Source of the DNA: an uncultured Lachnospiraceae bacterium
GTDB taxonomy: Bacteria; Bacillota; Clostridia; Lachnospirales; Lachnospiraceae
DNA length: 10,528 nt
Assembly: GCA_934418055.1 (NCBI GenBank)
Contig: CAKRWX010000062.1
Span: 1-10,528, forward strand
Direction of reading: 5' to 3'
This document shows, piece after piece, positions 1-6,781 of this stretch; the first letter of the stretch is position 1; every line of letters starts with the position of its first letter. The position numbers and the translations under genes are program-made. The notes under the pieces are model-generated. The model was not told the DNA's origin, ran no database searches, and was given only the letters and a program-made list of their open reading frames with translations.

Positions 1-455
1 ATCCCTTCAATGAACTTTTCTCCCATGTGCGCTGTCAGATAGGGATCTTCTCCAAAGGTCTCATGACCTCTTCCCCTTCGGGGATCACGGAAAATGTTGA
101 TATTGGGGGACCAGTAGGTAAGACCTTTAAAGATATCGTAGTCCTTCTCTCTCTGGAACCCATTGTATTTTGCTCGTCCTTCCGTGGAAATACAATCCCC
201 GATCTCTTTTACCAGATCTTCATTGAAAGATGCCGCCATGGCGATGGGAACCGGAAATACGGTAGCTGTTCCGGCTCTCGCCACCCCATGAAGAGCTTCA
301 TTCCACCAGTTATACTCCGGGATTCCTGCTTTTGGAATCGCCGGAGACTCATATTTTAAAAGCATGGCCTGTTCTTCGATGGAAAGATCTTTTAAATACG
401 CTTCTGCCTTCTCCCGGGCCTGCACTCTTGCCTGCTGCCGAAGTTTTTCCTTCAT
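1..455 (-). CDS. Glycoside hydrolase family 3 enzyme, N-terminal part (beta-xylosidase/beta-glucosidase type), cut by window edge
   Basis: The first 151 residues of a GH3 exo-glycosidase are visible; the rest lies beyond base 1. GH3 enzymes remove terminal beta-linked glucose, xylose or arabinose units by a retaining mechanism. The signatures seen are YNWWNEALHGVARAG (about residues 48-62), TVFPVPIAMAASF (65-77) and YWSPNINIFRDPR followed by GRGHETFGEDPYL (114-140), all typical of the GH3 TIM-barrel domain in the beta-xylosidase/beta-glucosidase branch. The nucleophile Asp would lie downstream and cannot be checked. The ATG at 455-453 is preceded by GAGGG seven bases upstream. No signal peptide is present, so the enzyme is probably cytosolic and acts on imported oligosaccharides. 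It is the last visible gene after the sensor kinase, regulator and propeller protein, 56 bp downstream of the propeller gene, and is probably co-transcribed with them. The usual DPRWGRG reads DPRRGRG here. Family is secure; exact sugar specificity is not. Confidence 0.9.
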   Translation of the reverse strand, partial: MKEKLRQQARVQAREKAEAYLKDLSIEEQAMLLKYESPAIPKAGIPEYNWWNEALHGVARAGTATVFPVPIAMAASFNEDLVKEIGDCISTEGRAKYNGFQREKDYDIFKGLTYWSPNINIFRDPRRGRGHETFGEDPYLTAHMGEKFIEG

Positions 456-468
456 TGATCTGCCCTCA

Positions 469-513
469 CTGTTTGTTTTTACTGTTTGCTTTTTGCTGTT
501 TGTTTTGCTGTTT
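469..513 (-). repeat. Degenerate AAACAG repeat between the propeller gene and GH3 gene
   Basis: On the coding (minus) strand AAACAG occurs four times, at plus positions 508-513, 496-501, 482-487 and 469-474. The copies start 12-14 bases apart and are separated by A-rich spacers. The block starts at the stop codon of the propeller gene and ends just before the GAGGG ribosome binding site of the GH3 gene. It contains almost no T on the coding strand, so the mRNA here should be unstructured. Function is unknown; it may be an open ribosome landing region. Confidence 0.6.
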
Positions 514-2569
514 ATTTCCGATTGGCTTTCATTTTCTCCTTATCTGCATGGAAATCCAGGTAAGAAGCATCCGGGTAAGAATACTCACCACGATAATTGG
601 AAGCGTTATAAATCGGGAACTGTACCGGATGATAGGTCTGCTCCTTCGGGCAGTCATCCTGGGTATAAATGTACATGGAATGGTAATCCCATACTACCAG
701 CTCGTCTCTCTCATCGCCGGTCAGATCCAGTGACTCACAGCACAGAACCGGATGTCCATCGTCTGGGAATTCCACCACGCGGATACCTTTACCATTTAAC
801 AGACCGCCTTTCTTTGCATCTGCGTTGGTTAAGATCAGTTCTGTGCCATCGCCATCCCAGTTAACTGGAGCTAAGATATTGCCATTCATTTCATTTTCCA
901 TCTCCCAGATCTGATTGCCGTAGCAGTCATAAAGGAAGATTACGCCCTGATGTCCCCAGAAGTTGGTAACCACGATCTCTCTGCCTTCCCGCTCCGGACA
1001 ATAGTTGGCAATGGATACACGCTGTGCATGACCGATCATATCTCTTGCCACGATATTGCCATAGAAGTCGCCGATAAAGAAGCCTTCTGTACCGGAAACA
1101 CAGGCAAAATGACCTTCGTCCTCGCCTGGCATCCATTTTCCTGCTACGATCTCATCCGTATGATCCTCAGAGATCGGATAGCTCCACAGCATCTGTCCGT
1201 CACTGTCTAACAGCTTATAGCCTACCAGCAGCTCGTCCTTTCCGTCTCCGTCAATATCGATTGGAAGCGGGCAATGACCAGTGTTCGTCGGGCTCTTAAA
1301 TTTCCACATCACATTCAAATCTTCGTCCAAAGCGTAGATCCGGCAATAACGGTCTTTGATCAGAATATCCGCCGGTTTCTCTTTGCCCCTGAAGTTGCAG
1401 ATACGGATGCCATCTGGGTTGATCCGCTCAAAAGCGTAAGTCTGGTAAGGAACGCCGATCAGATCCGCATCGTCATCATCGGAAAATGGAGTTTTCGCAG
1501 ATTTCTTAATGGTTCCTGTCTCGCCATCCAGAATCCGGATCTCAAAATCCCATCCCACGATGACTTCGTCCCTTCCATCTCCATCAATATCATAAACCTG
1601 AAATGCCATATCCGCAGAAACCTTGCCCAGTTCTTCCGTCTTATCGGAAGGCTCTCCCAACTGCCACAATACGTTGCCCTCTAAATCAATGGCGGTCAGA
1701 CAGCTGATAAATCCATAGGCGTCACGGCTGACTCTCTTCTGCATCTGTGCCAGGACCACATACCATTCATCGGTTCCTGTCAGATGTCCAAAACGGATCT
1801 GACGGCTGGTTCCGAAGTTTTTCAGGTCGATCTTCTTCCAGAGCTTCATCTTCGGATGTTTCTTCATCTCTTCCGTTTCTGTCTCTTTTACAGCCAGCTC
1901 TGCCACATCGATTTCCTGTTTCGTTTTTTCAGATACACATACCTTAAAATCTGCAAATCTGGACGGGCAGTCTGCAGTGATTCCTGCTTTTCCACCTCTT
2001 GCCACCAGATCATCCTCTACCTGGAACAGCTCCTGGTCGTCCACATAAACCTTGGCAATGCGGCCATCACAGTCCACTTTCAGGCGATATTCCTGATCAC
2101 AGCCATGCGGGAAGGCCACCTCTTTTAATACATGGACTTCTTCTTTATGACGATATGCCACTGCTGCTTTGTCCTTGCCATCCAGATAGAATACCAGCGT
2201 GTCAATGCTGTGGTTCATGCTGAATACCAGACCTGCCATGCCCTTCTGGGAGAGACGTCTGACGGAGACGGACACCTCGTAGTCCTTCCACTGGTGCTTT
2301 CCGGTTTCCAGAGTCGGGAACATCCGGTGAGGCCGGTTTTTCTCGATCCGCATGGACTCCATAAAATGTCTTCCGTCACGTTCCGTGATCAGCCAGGTTG
2401 GACCGGTTCCGTTGTATGATGAGTTGCAGACCATGTCTACCCAGTTGCCGTGATAGCCCTTCGCTACCACGTACTGATATTCTCCCATCGCCGTGTGGTC
2501 TTTGTCATAGGGAAACTCCCCAATGGGAAAATCCTGAAAATCTTCGTTGCTCAATACTACGTTTTTCAT
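512..2569 (-). CDS. Cytosolic LamG-like plus FG-GAP/VCBS-type beta-propeller protein; possible rhamnogalacturonan (PL11-like) lyase
   Basis: A 685-residue protein with no signal peptide or membrane segment. Residues about 1-215 look like a concanavalin A/LamG-type jelly roll: an alternating beta pattern with KDYEVSVSVRR near 96-105, VFYLDGKD near 126-133 and KVYVDDQELF near 173-182. A charged linker (about 213-245) leads into a beta-propeller of FG-GAP/VCBS type. This carries two clear calcium-type loops, DIDGDGRDE (327-335) and DIDGDGKDE (438-446), and two degraded ones near 570-577 and 615-623. Such loops and the C-terminal YNASNYRGEYSYP (654-666) recall the PL11 rhamnogalacturonan lyases (Bacillus YesW/YesX), but PL11 enzymes are usually secreted and I cannot confirm catalytic residues. 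The ATG overlaps the regulator's stop as ATGA, and AAAGGAGG lies 8 bases upstream inside the regulator gene, so the two are translationally coupled. Alternative: a non-catalytic sugar-binding protein. The gene is certain; the activity is inferred. Confidence 0.7.
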   Translation of the reverse strand: MKNVVLSNEDFQDFPIGEFPYDKDHTAMGEYQYVVAKGYHGNWVDMVCNSSYNGTGPTWLITERDGRHFMESMRIEKNRPHRMFPTLETGKHQWKDYEVSVSVRRLSQKGMAGLVFSMNHSIDTLVFYLDGKDKAAVAYRHKEEVHVLKEVAFPHGCDQEYRLKVDCDGRIAKVYVDDQELFQVEDDLVARGGKAGITADCPSRFADFKVCVSEKTKQEIDVAELAVKETETEEMKKHPKMKLWKKIDLKNFGTSRQIRFGHLTGTDEWYVVLAQMQKRVSRDAYGFISCLTAIDLEGNVLWQLGEPSDKTEELGKVSADMAFQVYDIDGDGRDEVIVGWDFEIRILDGETGTIKKSAKTPFSDDDDADLIGVPYQTYAFERINPDGIRICNFRGKEKPADILIKDRYCRIYALDEDLNVMWKFKSPTNTGHCPLPIDIDGDGKDELLVGYKLLDSDGQMLWSYPISEDHTDEIVAGKWMPGEDEGHFACVSGTEGFFIGDFYGNIVARDMIGHAQRVSIANYCPEREGREIVVTNFWGHQGVIFLYDCYGNQIWEMENEMNGNILAPVNWDGDGTELILTNADAKKGGLLNGKGIRVVEFPDDGHPVLCCESLDLTGDERDELVVWDYHSMYIYTQDDCPKEQTYHPVQFPIYNASNYRGEYSYPDASYLDFHADKEKMKANRK

Positions 2570-3339
2570 TGCATGTTCCTCCTTTGCCGGTATTCCATCG
2601 GTGTATAATTATAATATTCCTTGAAAATCCTTGAAAAATGCTGAACACTTTTATATCCCAGCTGGCTGGCGATCTCATAGGTCTTCATATTGGTAGATAA
2701 AAGCAGCTGCGCCGCCCGGTCCATCTTCAGCTTTTTATCATATTCCATAAACGTTTCATGGGTTTTTTCTTTAAAATAGCGGCTTAAATACGCTGGATTC
2801 ATCTGCATATAATCCGCCACATCCATTAACGAATAATCTGAATCTACATGGGCCTGCATATACCTCTTGATCTGGTCAATGGCAGCTGGCTGTTCCTGAC
2901 TATGTTCTTTCTCAGGTATCTCAGAGACATTTCTTTTTTCCTTTCCCATTTCCCTGTTTTCCTGCTCTTTTAAGCGTTTCACCGCAAGAGAAACCTTCTC
3001 GATGACCTCATTTTTCAGAACTGGCTTTGTGATATAAGCCATGACCCCCAGTTCCAGGGCTCTCTTGGCATAAGAAAAATCCTCATATGCCGTGAAAATA
3101 ATAAACTGACAGTTCTCCAGGATCGGCCTTAGCTTCTCAATGGCAGTTAACCCATCCATTCCTGGCATCCGGATATCCACGAGGGCAATATCTGGCGCAT
3201 ATTCTACTGCTTTCTGATATAATTCTTCCCCATCCTGGGCTGTCGCCACCACTTCCACATCCATGGAAGCCCAGTCGATGGTATTTTTGATTCCAGTTAA
3301 CACAATTCTCTCATCATCTGCTATGATCAGACGATACAT
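2566..3339 (-). CDS. yesN: YesN-type response regulator (CheY receiver plus AraC DNA-binding domain)
   Basis: A 257-residue transcription factor, paired with the upstream sensor kinase. Residues 1-120 form a receiver domain: acidic pocket D8/D9, phospho-acceptor D55 in LVDIRMPGMDG, T83 in FTAYEDF and K105 in ITKP. A charged linker (about 122-152) leads to an AraC/XylS double helix-turn-helix domain (about 155-255) containing YLSRYFKEKTHETFMEY and the family-typical second helix-turn-helix IASQLGYKSVQHFSRIFKEYY with the PMEYR ending. The ATG sits inside the last codons of the kinase gene (13-base overlap), with GAGGTG about 8 bases upstream, indicating coupled translation. Regulators of this type usually activate sugar transporter and hydrolase operons by binding direct repeats upstream of the promoter. 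The obvious target is the AT-rich region upstream of the permeases, plus possibly its own promoter. The yesN name marks the family, not proven orthology. Confidence 0.93.
   Translation of the reverse strand: MYRLIIADDERIVLTGIKNTIDWASMDVEVVATAQDGEELYQKAVEYAPDIALVDIRMPGMDGLTAIEKLRPILENCQFIIFTAYEDFSYAKRALELGVMAYITKPVLKNEVIEKVSLAVKRLKEQENREMGKEKRNVSEIPEKEHSQEQPAAIDQIKRYMQAHVDSDYSLMDVADYMQMNPAYLSRYFKEKTHETFMEYDKKLKMDRAAQLLLSTNMKTYEIASQLGYKSVQHFSRIFKEYYNYTPMEYRQRRNMQ
2578..2585 (-). promoter_or_regulatory. Strong ribosome binding site for the propeller protein, inside the regulator gene
   Basis: The minus strand reads AAAGGAGG, eight bases before the ATG at 2569. It lies within the last codons of the response regulator and fixes the start of the downstream gene. 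It suggests efficient re-initiation across the ATGA overlap. Confidence 0.85.
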
Positions 3340-5021
3340 GTTTTATTCACCTCTTCCAACGGGAGTTTCAAAATAATCCTGGTACCCCCATTCAAACTGC
3401 TGTCAATATGAAAATCCGCATGGCCTTTGTAAAGGGTATGAAGGCGGGCTGAGATATTCACCAGCGCCACATAGTTCTTGCCATCTTCCTCATAATTGGC
3501 CACTTCCTTCCGGATATCCGCCAATTCCTCCTGGGTAATTCCACATCCATCATCTGCTACTGTCAATACCAGATATGCTCCTTCCGTTCTGGCCGATACC
3601 TGGATGTGACAGATTTTTTCGGCCCCGTCTGTTCCATGGACGATGGCATTTTCTACCAGAGGCTGCAACAACAGATTCGGAATGGAATAGAACTGAAGTT
3701 CTTCCGGAAAATCCACCTGTAAGGTGAACCGGTCACCAAAGCGGATTTTCTGGATCTCCCCATAACATTCCAGCTGTCTCCGGTTATCCATCAATAGAAT
3801 ATCCCTGTTTCCGAAGTTCAAAGCTGTCTTATAATACCCGGCTGTTGACTGGATCAGAACCTCCAGCTTTTCGTAATCCTTCTGTTCCATCATCCAGATC
3901 ATGTTATTGAACAGGTTATAAAGGAAATGGGGCTTGATCTGCATCTGTAATAACCGGAATTTGATCTCATTCCGATGCCCCCGTTCCTCTGACAGCTGAT
4001 CGATCATCTTCTGAAGCTGTTCTGCCATGTGATTAAACCCATAAAACAGTTCTCCAAAAATATCCTTCCGTTCCTGGGTCAGCCTCAGCTCAAAATTGCC
4101 TTTTTCCATCTGATGGAAGCCATCCAATAGCTGTCTGACCGGATCAAACATCCTCCGTTCAGAGATCCGTACGATCACCAGGAAGATTCCTGCAAAAAAT
4201 ACAATCATCAGCATCATAGCAGCTGTATATTTCCAGTTAAAAATCTCCATGACCGCAGGTCTATAGTCATAGGCAAAGCTCATATCCATATAATCAGAGA
4301 CCTGTTGGATCCGTTGGACACCAGACGGCTCATTCTCCGTTCCCAGAACCGCCTCTCCTTTATAGTACATGCAGACCCCCTCTGAGGGATTGGTCGTCTG
4401 CGGCATCAGCTGCTCTAATTCTGCTACCCGGACAGAAATACAGAGAACTCCGGTCTTTTTCCCCGTATATTTCGAATATACAGGCTTTATCAGGCTGACA
4501 TACTCCTCATTTCTGGTTTTGCTTACCAGCCTTGGTTCCTTTCCTGGATAATGAATATCCATGAACCACTTCTCATCGGATTCCATATACTGTTCATAGT
4601 TTTCCCGTTCCTGTGCCGTCAGATCATAGAAAACGCCCTCTGAAGAAGTCACCAGAGTATAGCTGGAGGCTGTGTAAAAATCAATCCGGTAGATCTTCGG
4701 AACTGTCATGATATATTCGGAAATCGCTTCCGAGCAGTCCAGATAATCCAGATAATTTTTCTTGATCCGGTGAGTCAGCAGTTTCTGTATCGTAGAAGAA
4801 CTGGACAACAGATCGGCGCTATTTTCCAGTTCTCCCATGTAGTGATTCACATAATATACCGTCTGATTTAAACTTCGCGCCCGTTCTTCCTGATCCAATT
4901 TTCTTGCACTGTAGGAAAAATACAGCAAATAGACCAGGTTCAGCAAAAAGGCCGCCGTCAGAAGCGTAGCCAGGAAGCTTACATAAATAGGACGGATTTT
5001 CTTTCTTTTGTTGTTTTTCAT
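3327..5021 (-). CDS. yesM: YesM-type membrane sensor histidine kinase
   Basis: A 564-residue two-pass membrane kinase. A basic N-terminus precedes TM1 (about 12-36), then an extracellular sensing region of about 225 residues (37-263, probably Cache-like), TM2 (about 265-286) and a HAMP segment (about 287-342). The catalytic part is of the His_kinase/YesM class (HPK7-like): phospho-acceptor H365 in QMQIKPHFLYNLFN, an N box with N458 in LLLQPLVENAIVHG, a G1 box DDGCGI (490-495) and a G2 box GGT (545-547). All expected catalytic elements are present. It probably senses an extracellular oligosaccharide or a loaded binding protein and phosphorylates D55 of the adjacent regulator. The ATG has GGAGGA nine bases upstream. 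It is the first gene after the transporter terminator and has its own candidate promoter. The yesM name marks the family only. Confidence 0.94.
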   Translation of the reverse strand: MKNNKRKKIRPIYVSFLATLLTAAFLLNLVYLLYFSYSARKLDQEERARSLNQTVYYVNHYMGELENSADLLSSSSTIQKLLTHRIKKNYLDYLDCSEAISEYIMTVPKIYRIDFYTASSYTLVTSSEGVFYDLTAQERENYEQYMESDEKWFMDIHYPGKEPRLVSKTRNEEYVSLIKPVYSKYTGKKTGVLCISVRVAELEQLMPQTTNPSEGVCMYYKGEAVLGTENEPSGVQRIQQVSDYMDMSFAYDYRPAVMEIFNWKYTAAMMLMIVFFAGIFLVIVRISERRMFDPVRQLLDGFHQMEKGNFELRLTQERKDIFGELFYGFNHMAEQLQKMIDQLSEERGHRNEIKFRLLQMQIKPHFLYNLFNNMIWMMEQKDYEKLEVLIQSTAGYYKTALNFGNRDILLMDNRRQLECYGEIQKIRFGDRFTLQVDFPEELQFYSIPNLLLQPLVENAIVHGTDGAEKICHIQVSARTEGAYLVLTVADDGCGITQEELADIRKEVANYEEDGKNYVALVNISARLHTLYKGHADFHIDSSLNGGTRIILKLPLEEVNKTCIV

Positions 5022-5052
5022 CGTGTGCTGTCCTCCGTCATTTCTATGTTCT

Positions 5053-5061
5053 ATAATACCA
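5053..5061 (-). promoter_or_regulatory. Candidate extended -10 promoter of the sensor kinase operon
   Basis: The minus strand reads TGGTATTAT, an extended -10 (TGn plus TATTAT, one mismatch to TATAAT), about 32 bases upstream of the kinase ATG and about 17 upstream of its ribosome binding site. No good -35 hexamer sits 16-18 bases upstream. Instead that area holds a short inverted repeat, TGAAC-C-GTTCA (5072-5082), which could be an operator. It lies just downstream of the transporter terminator, where an independent promoter is expected. Confidence 0.5.
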
Positions 5062-5100
5062 CGCTTTTCTGTGAACGGTTCATTTAAATTTTTCTTTTTT

Positions 5101-5138
5101 TAGAAACAAACAGGCCGGAAGAACCAGGTCTTCCGGCC
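5101..5138 (-). terminator. Rho-independent terminator of the transporter operon
   Basis: A perfect 10-bp GC-rich stem (5113-5122 pairing with 5129-5138, arm GGCCGGAAGA) with a 6-base loop begins 15 bases past the stop codon of the binding protein gene. In the minus direction it is followed by a T-rich run (TGTTTGTTTCT). In the plus direction the following bases are less T-rich, so it is assigned to the minus strand. Confidence 0.88.
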
Positions 5139-5153
5139 GCATATTTTGATTGC

Positions 5154-6689
5154 CTACTGTCCGTTTAATTCCTTTAACATGGTGTCACCATCTACGCTGT
5201 TCCAGAAATTCTTATAAGATTTTAATCCGTCCTCTACGCTGGTAGATCCAAGAACGATCTGAGAAACAACTTCTTTCCAGGTACTCGTGATAGAAGCTGC
5301 TGTCTCATCATACAGAGTAGAAACATTTGATGGGATCATCTGCTTCTCGCCTCTTAATTTCATTGCTTCTTCGATATAACCCTTCTGGACTTCCAGAGTC
5401 TCTTTGGTCTTCTCATCTGGCTGATATGGCAGAGAAGAGAAATCAGGAATATAGGAATCTGTTAAGTAATTGTATTTGATGGCATAACCGGAGTTTGCCG
5501 CTTTTTCAGTTGCAACTGCCTGGCCATTCTCGATGGTGTAATGAACACCCTCAACACCAGTGCTGTAGAATGCTGTATGCATCTCCGGATCAGTGACCAA
5601 TGCTTCAATGACTCTCATAGCTGCCTCTGGATCTTTGCACTCAGAGGAGATGCACCATGCAGTCTGGATGGATTCGTTTAAGCCGCCACCCTTGCCATCT
5701 GGACCAGCCAGCATGTAAATCGGCTGTACATCGGTTGCTGCGCCAGCTGCTTCAGACTGGATCACATAGTTAGAATAGTTGGCAACATAGTCGATATCAC
5801 ATGCTGCCTTACCTGTGTATACATACTCACGCATGGTTGCATTCTCAGTTGTGATAAACTCCTGATCAAGAACACCATTGGTGTACAGATCTCTTAAGTA
5901 GTTTAATGCATCAACCATCTGCGGCTCCTGCATACCATCTACATAAGTACCATCTGCATTCTTATAGATACCGGCATATGCGCCAAAGGAATTCATGAAA
6001 TACTGGAAGTTATCGATCCATTTCGGGAAGCTGAAAGGAATGATTCCGGTTCCTTTTAACTTGCTCATCTCAGTCATAAACTCCTCTGTGGTCGGTGTTG
6101 TGCTTAAATTGATACCATATTTTTCCATGATATCTTTACGCAGGAATAAGCATTTTACTCTTGGATAGTAGTAAGGAACATCATATACCACGCCATCGAT
6201 TGCCAGAGCATCATAATAGGACTGGTCAATTGCGGAAAGCTTCTCGGATTTTGCGATCAGATCACTTAAAGGCATAACCTGCTCTCTTGCAACGTAGTTT
6301 GGAAGTCTTGTCATAGCCTGGGAAATGGAGAAGATATCCGGTACATCACCGCCAGCCATCATGGTCTCCAGTTTATCATTATAGCTGCTGATCGGAGGGA
6401 TGATCGCCTCCAGATCGACATTGGCTTTCTCATCCAGCATATCGATCACTGCCTGCTGCATATCTGGATCAGTACTTAAACCAAAGGTATTATCTGGAGC
6501 ACAGATGGTCAGTTTTACTCTTTCTGCCGGTGCTGCTGTGGTAGTCTCTGCTGCTGCCTCACTGCCTGCTGCTGTGGTCTCTGCCGCTGCTGCGGTGGTT
6601 GTCTTCGTGTCGGATGAACCGCTGCAGCCTGCAACGGAACCTACTGCCATGACTGCTGCCAATGCCAGTGCTACTTGTCTTTTTTTCAT
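5154..6689 (-). CDS. Extracellular sugar-binding lipoprotein of a CUT1 ABC transporter (LplA-like)
   Basis: A 511-residue solute-binding protein that captures an oligosaccharide outside the cell and delivers it to the two permeases encoded just upstream. From the chosen start it has a basic n-region (MKKRQ), a hydrophobic stretch (6-20) and a lipobox SVAGC with the lipidated Cys22, then a low-complexity Ala/Thr/Glu linker (about 23-56), and the family 1 binding-protein fold from KLTICAPDN onward. The start at 6689-6687 is chosen because AAGGAGG lies 7 bases upstream and the signal peptide begins exactly there; an in-frame ATG at 6731 lacks a ribosome binding site and would add a non-signal-like leader. 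The gene is followed by a strong terminator. Its length exceeds classic MalE-type proteins and fits the LplA/YtcQ group linked to YesM/YesN systems. The sugar is unknown; context suggests plant cell-wall oligosaccharides. Confidence 0.92.
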   Translation of the reverse strand: MKKRQVALALAAVMAVGSVAGCSGSSDTKTTTAAAAETTAAGSEAAAETTTAAPAERVKLTICAPDNTFGLSTDPDMQQAVIDMLDEKANVDLEAIIPPISSYNDKLETMMAGGDVPDIFSISQAMTRLPNYVAREQVMPLSDLIAKSEKLSAIDQSYYDALAIDGVVYDVPYYYPRVKCLFLRKDIMEKYGINLSTTPTTEEFMTEMSKLKGTGIIPFSFPKWIDNFQYFMNSFGAYAGIYKNADGTYVDGMQEPQMVDALNYLRDLYTNGVLDQEFITTENATMREYVYTGKAACDIDYVANYSNYVIQSEAAGAATDVQPIYMLAGPDGKGGGLNESIQTAWCISSECKDPEAAMRVIEALVTDPEMHTAFYSTGVEGVHYTIENGQAVATEKAANSGYAIKYNYLTDSYIPDFSSLPYQPDEKTKETLEVQKGYIEEAMKLRGEKQMIPSNVSTLYDETAASITSTWKEVVSQIVLGSTSVEDGLKSYKNFWNSVDGDTMLKELNGQ

Positions 6690-6696
6690 GTCTTTT

Positions 6697-6703
6697 CCTC
6701 CTT
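6697..6703 (-). promoter_or_regulatory. Ribosome binding site deciding the start of the binding protein
   Basis: The minus strand reads AAGGAGG, 7 bases before the ATG at 6689. It rules in this start over the ATG 42 bases further upstream. Confidence 0.9.
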
Positions 6704-6757
6704 CATACATTACATATGGTTGTTTTATCATTTCCAGTCTGTCCCCGCAGGCTGAGT

Positions 6758-6781
6758 TATGATCTTATTTATGATCTTATT
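6758..6781. repeat. Exact 12-bp tandem duplication at the end of the permease gene
   Basis: The plus strand carries TATGATCTTATT twice in a row, with no mismatch. On the coding strand the copy nearest the gene includes the permease stop codon TAA. Because the unit is 12 bp, the second copy supplies an in-frame TAA four codons later. It is probably a recent slippage duplication without functional cost. Confidence 0.9.

Noticed and set aside
364..864. Plus-strand reading frame of 166 codons opposite the GH3 and propeller genes
   Set aside because: It lies antisense to two well-supported genes, has no ribosome binding site and shows no domain-like pattern.
5072..5082. Possible catabolite control (cre) site upstream of the kinase gene
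   Set aside because: The palindrome is 11 bp with a single central base and lacks the central CG and spacing of the cre consensus; kept only as a generic inverted repeat.
6690..6731. Fourteen-codon N-terminal extension of the binding protein
   Set aside because: The extension lacks a ribosome binding site and would bury the signal peptide; AAGGAGG and the basic n-region both point to 6689.
6400..6762. Plus-strand Ala/Val/Ser-rich reading frame opposite the binding protein start
   Set aside because: It is a by-product of the repetitive linker and signal-peptide coding region on the minus strand.
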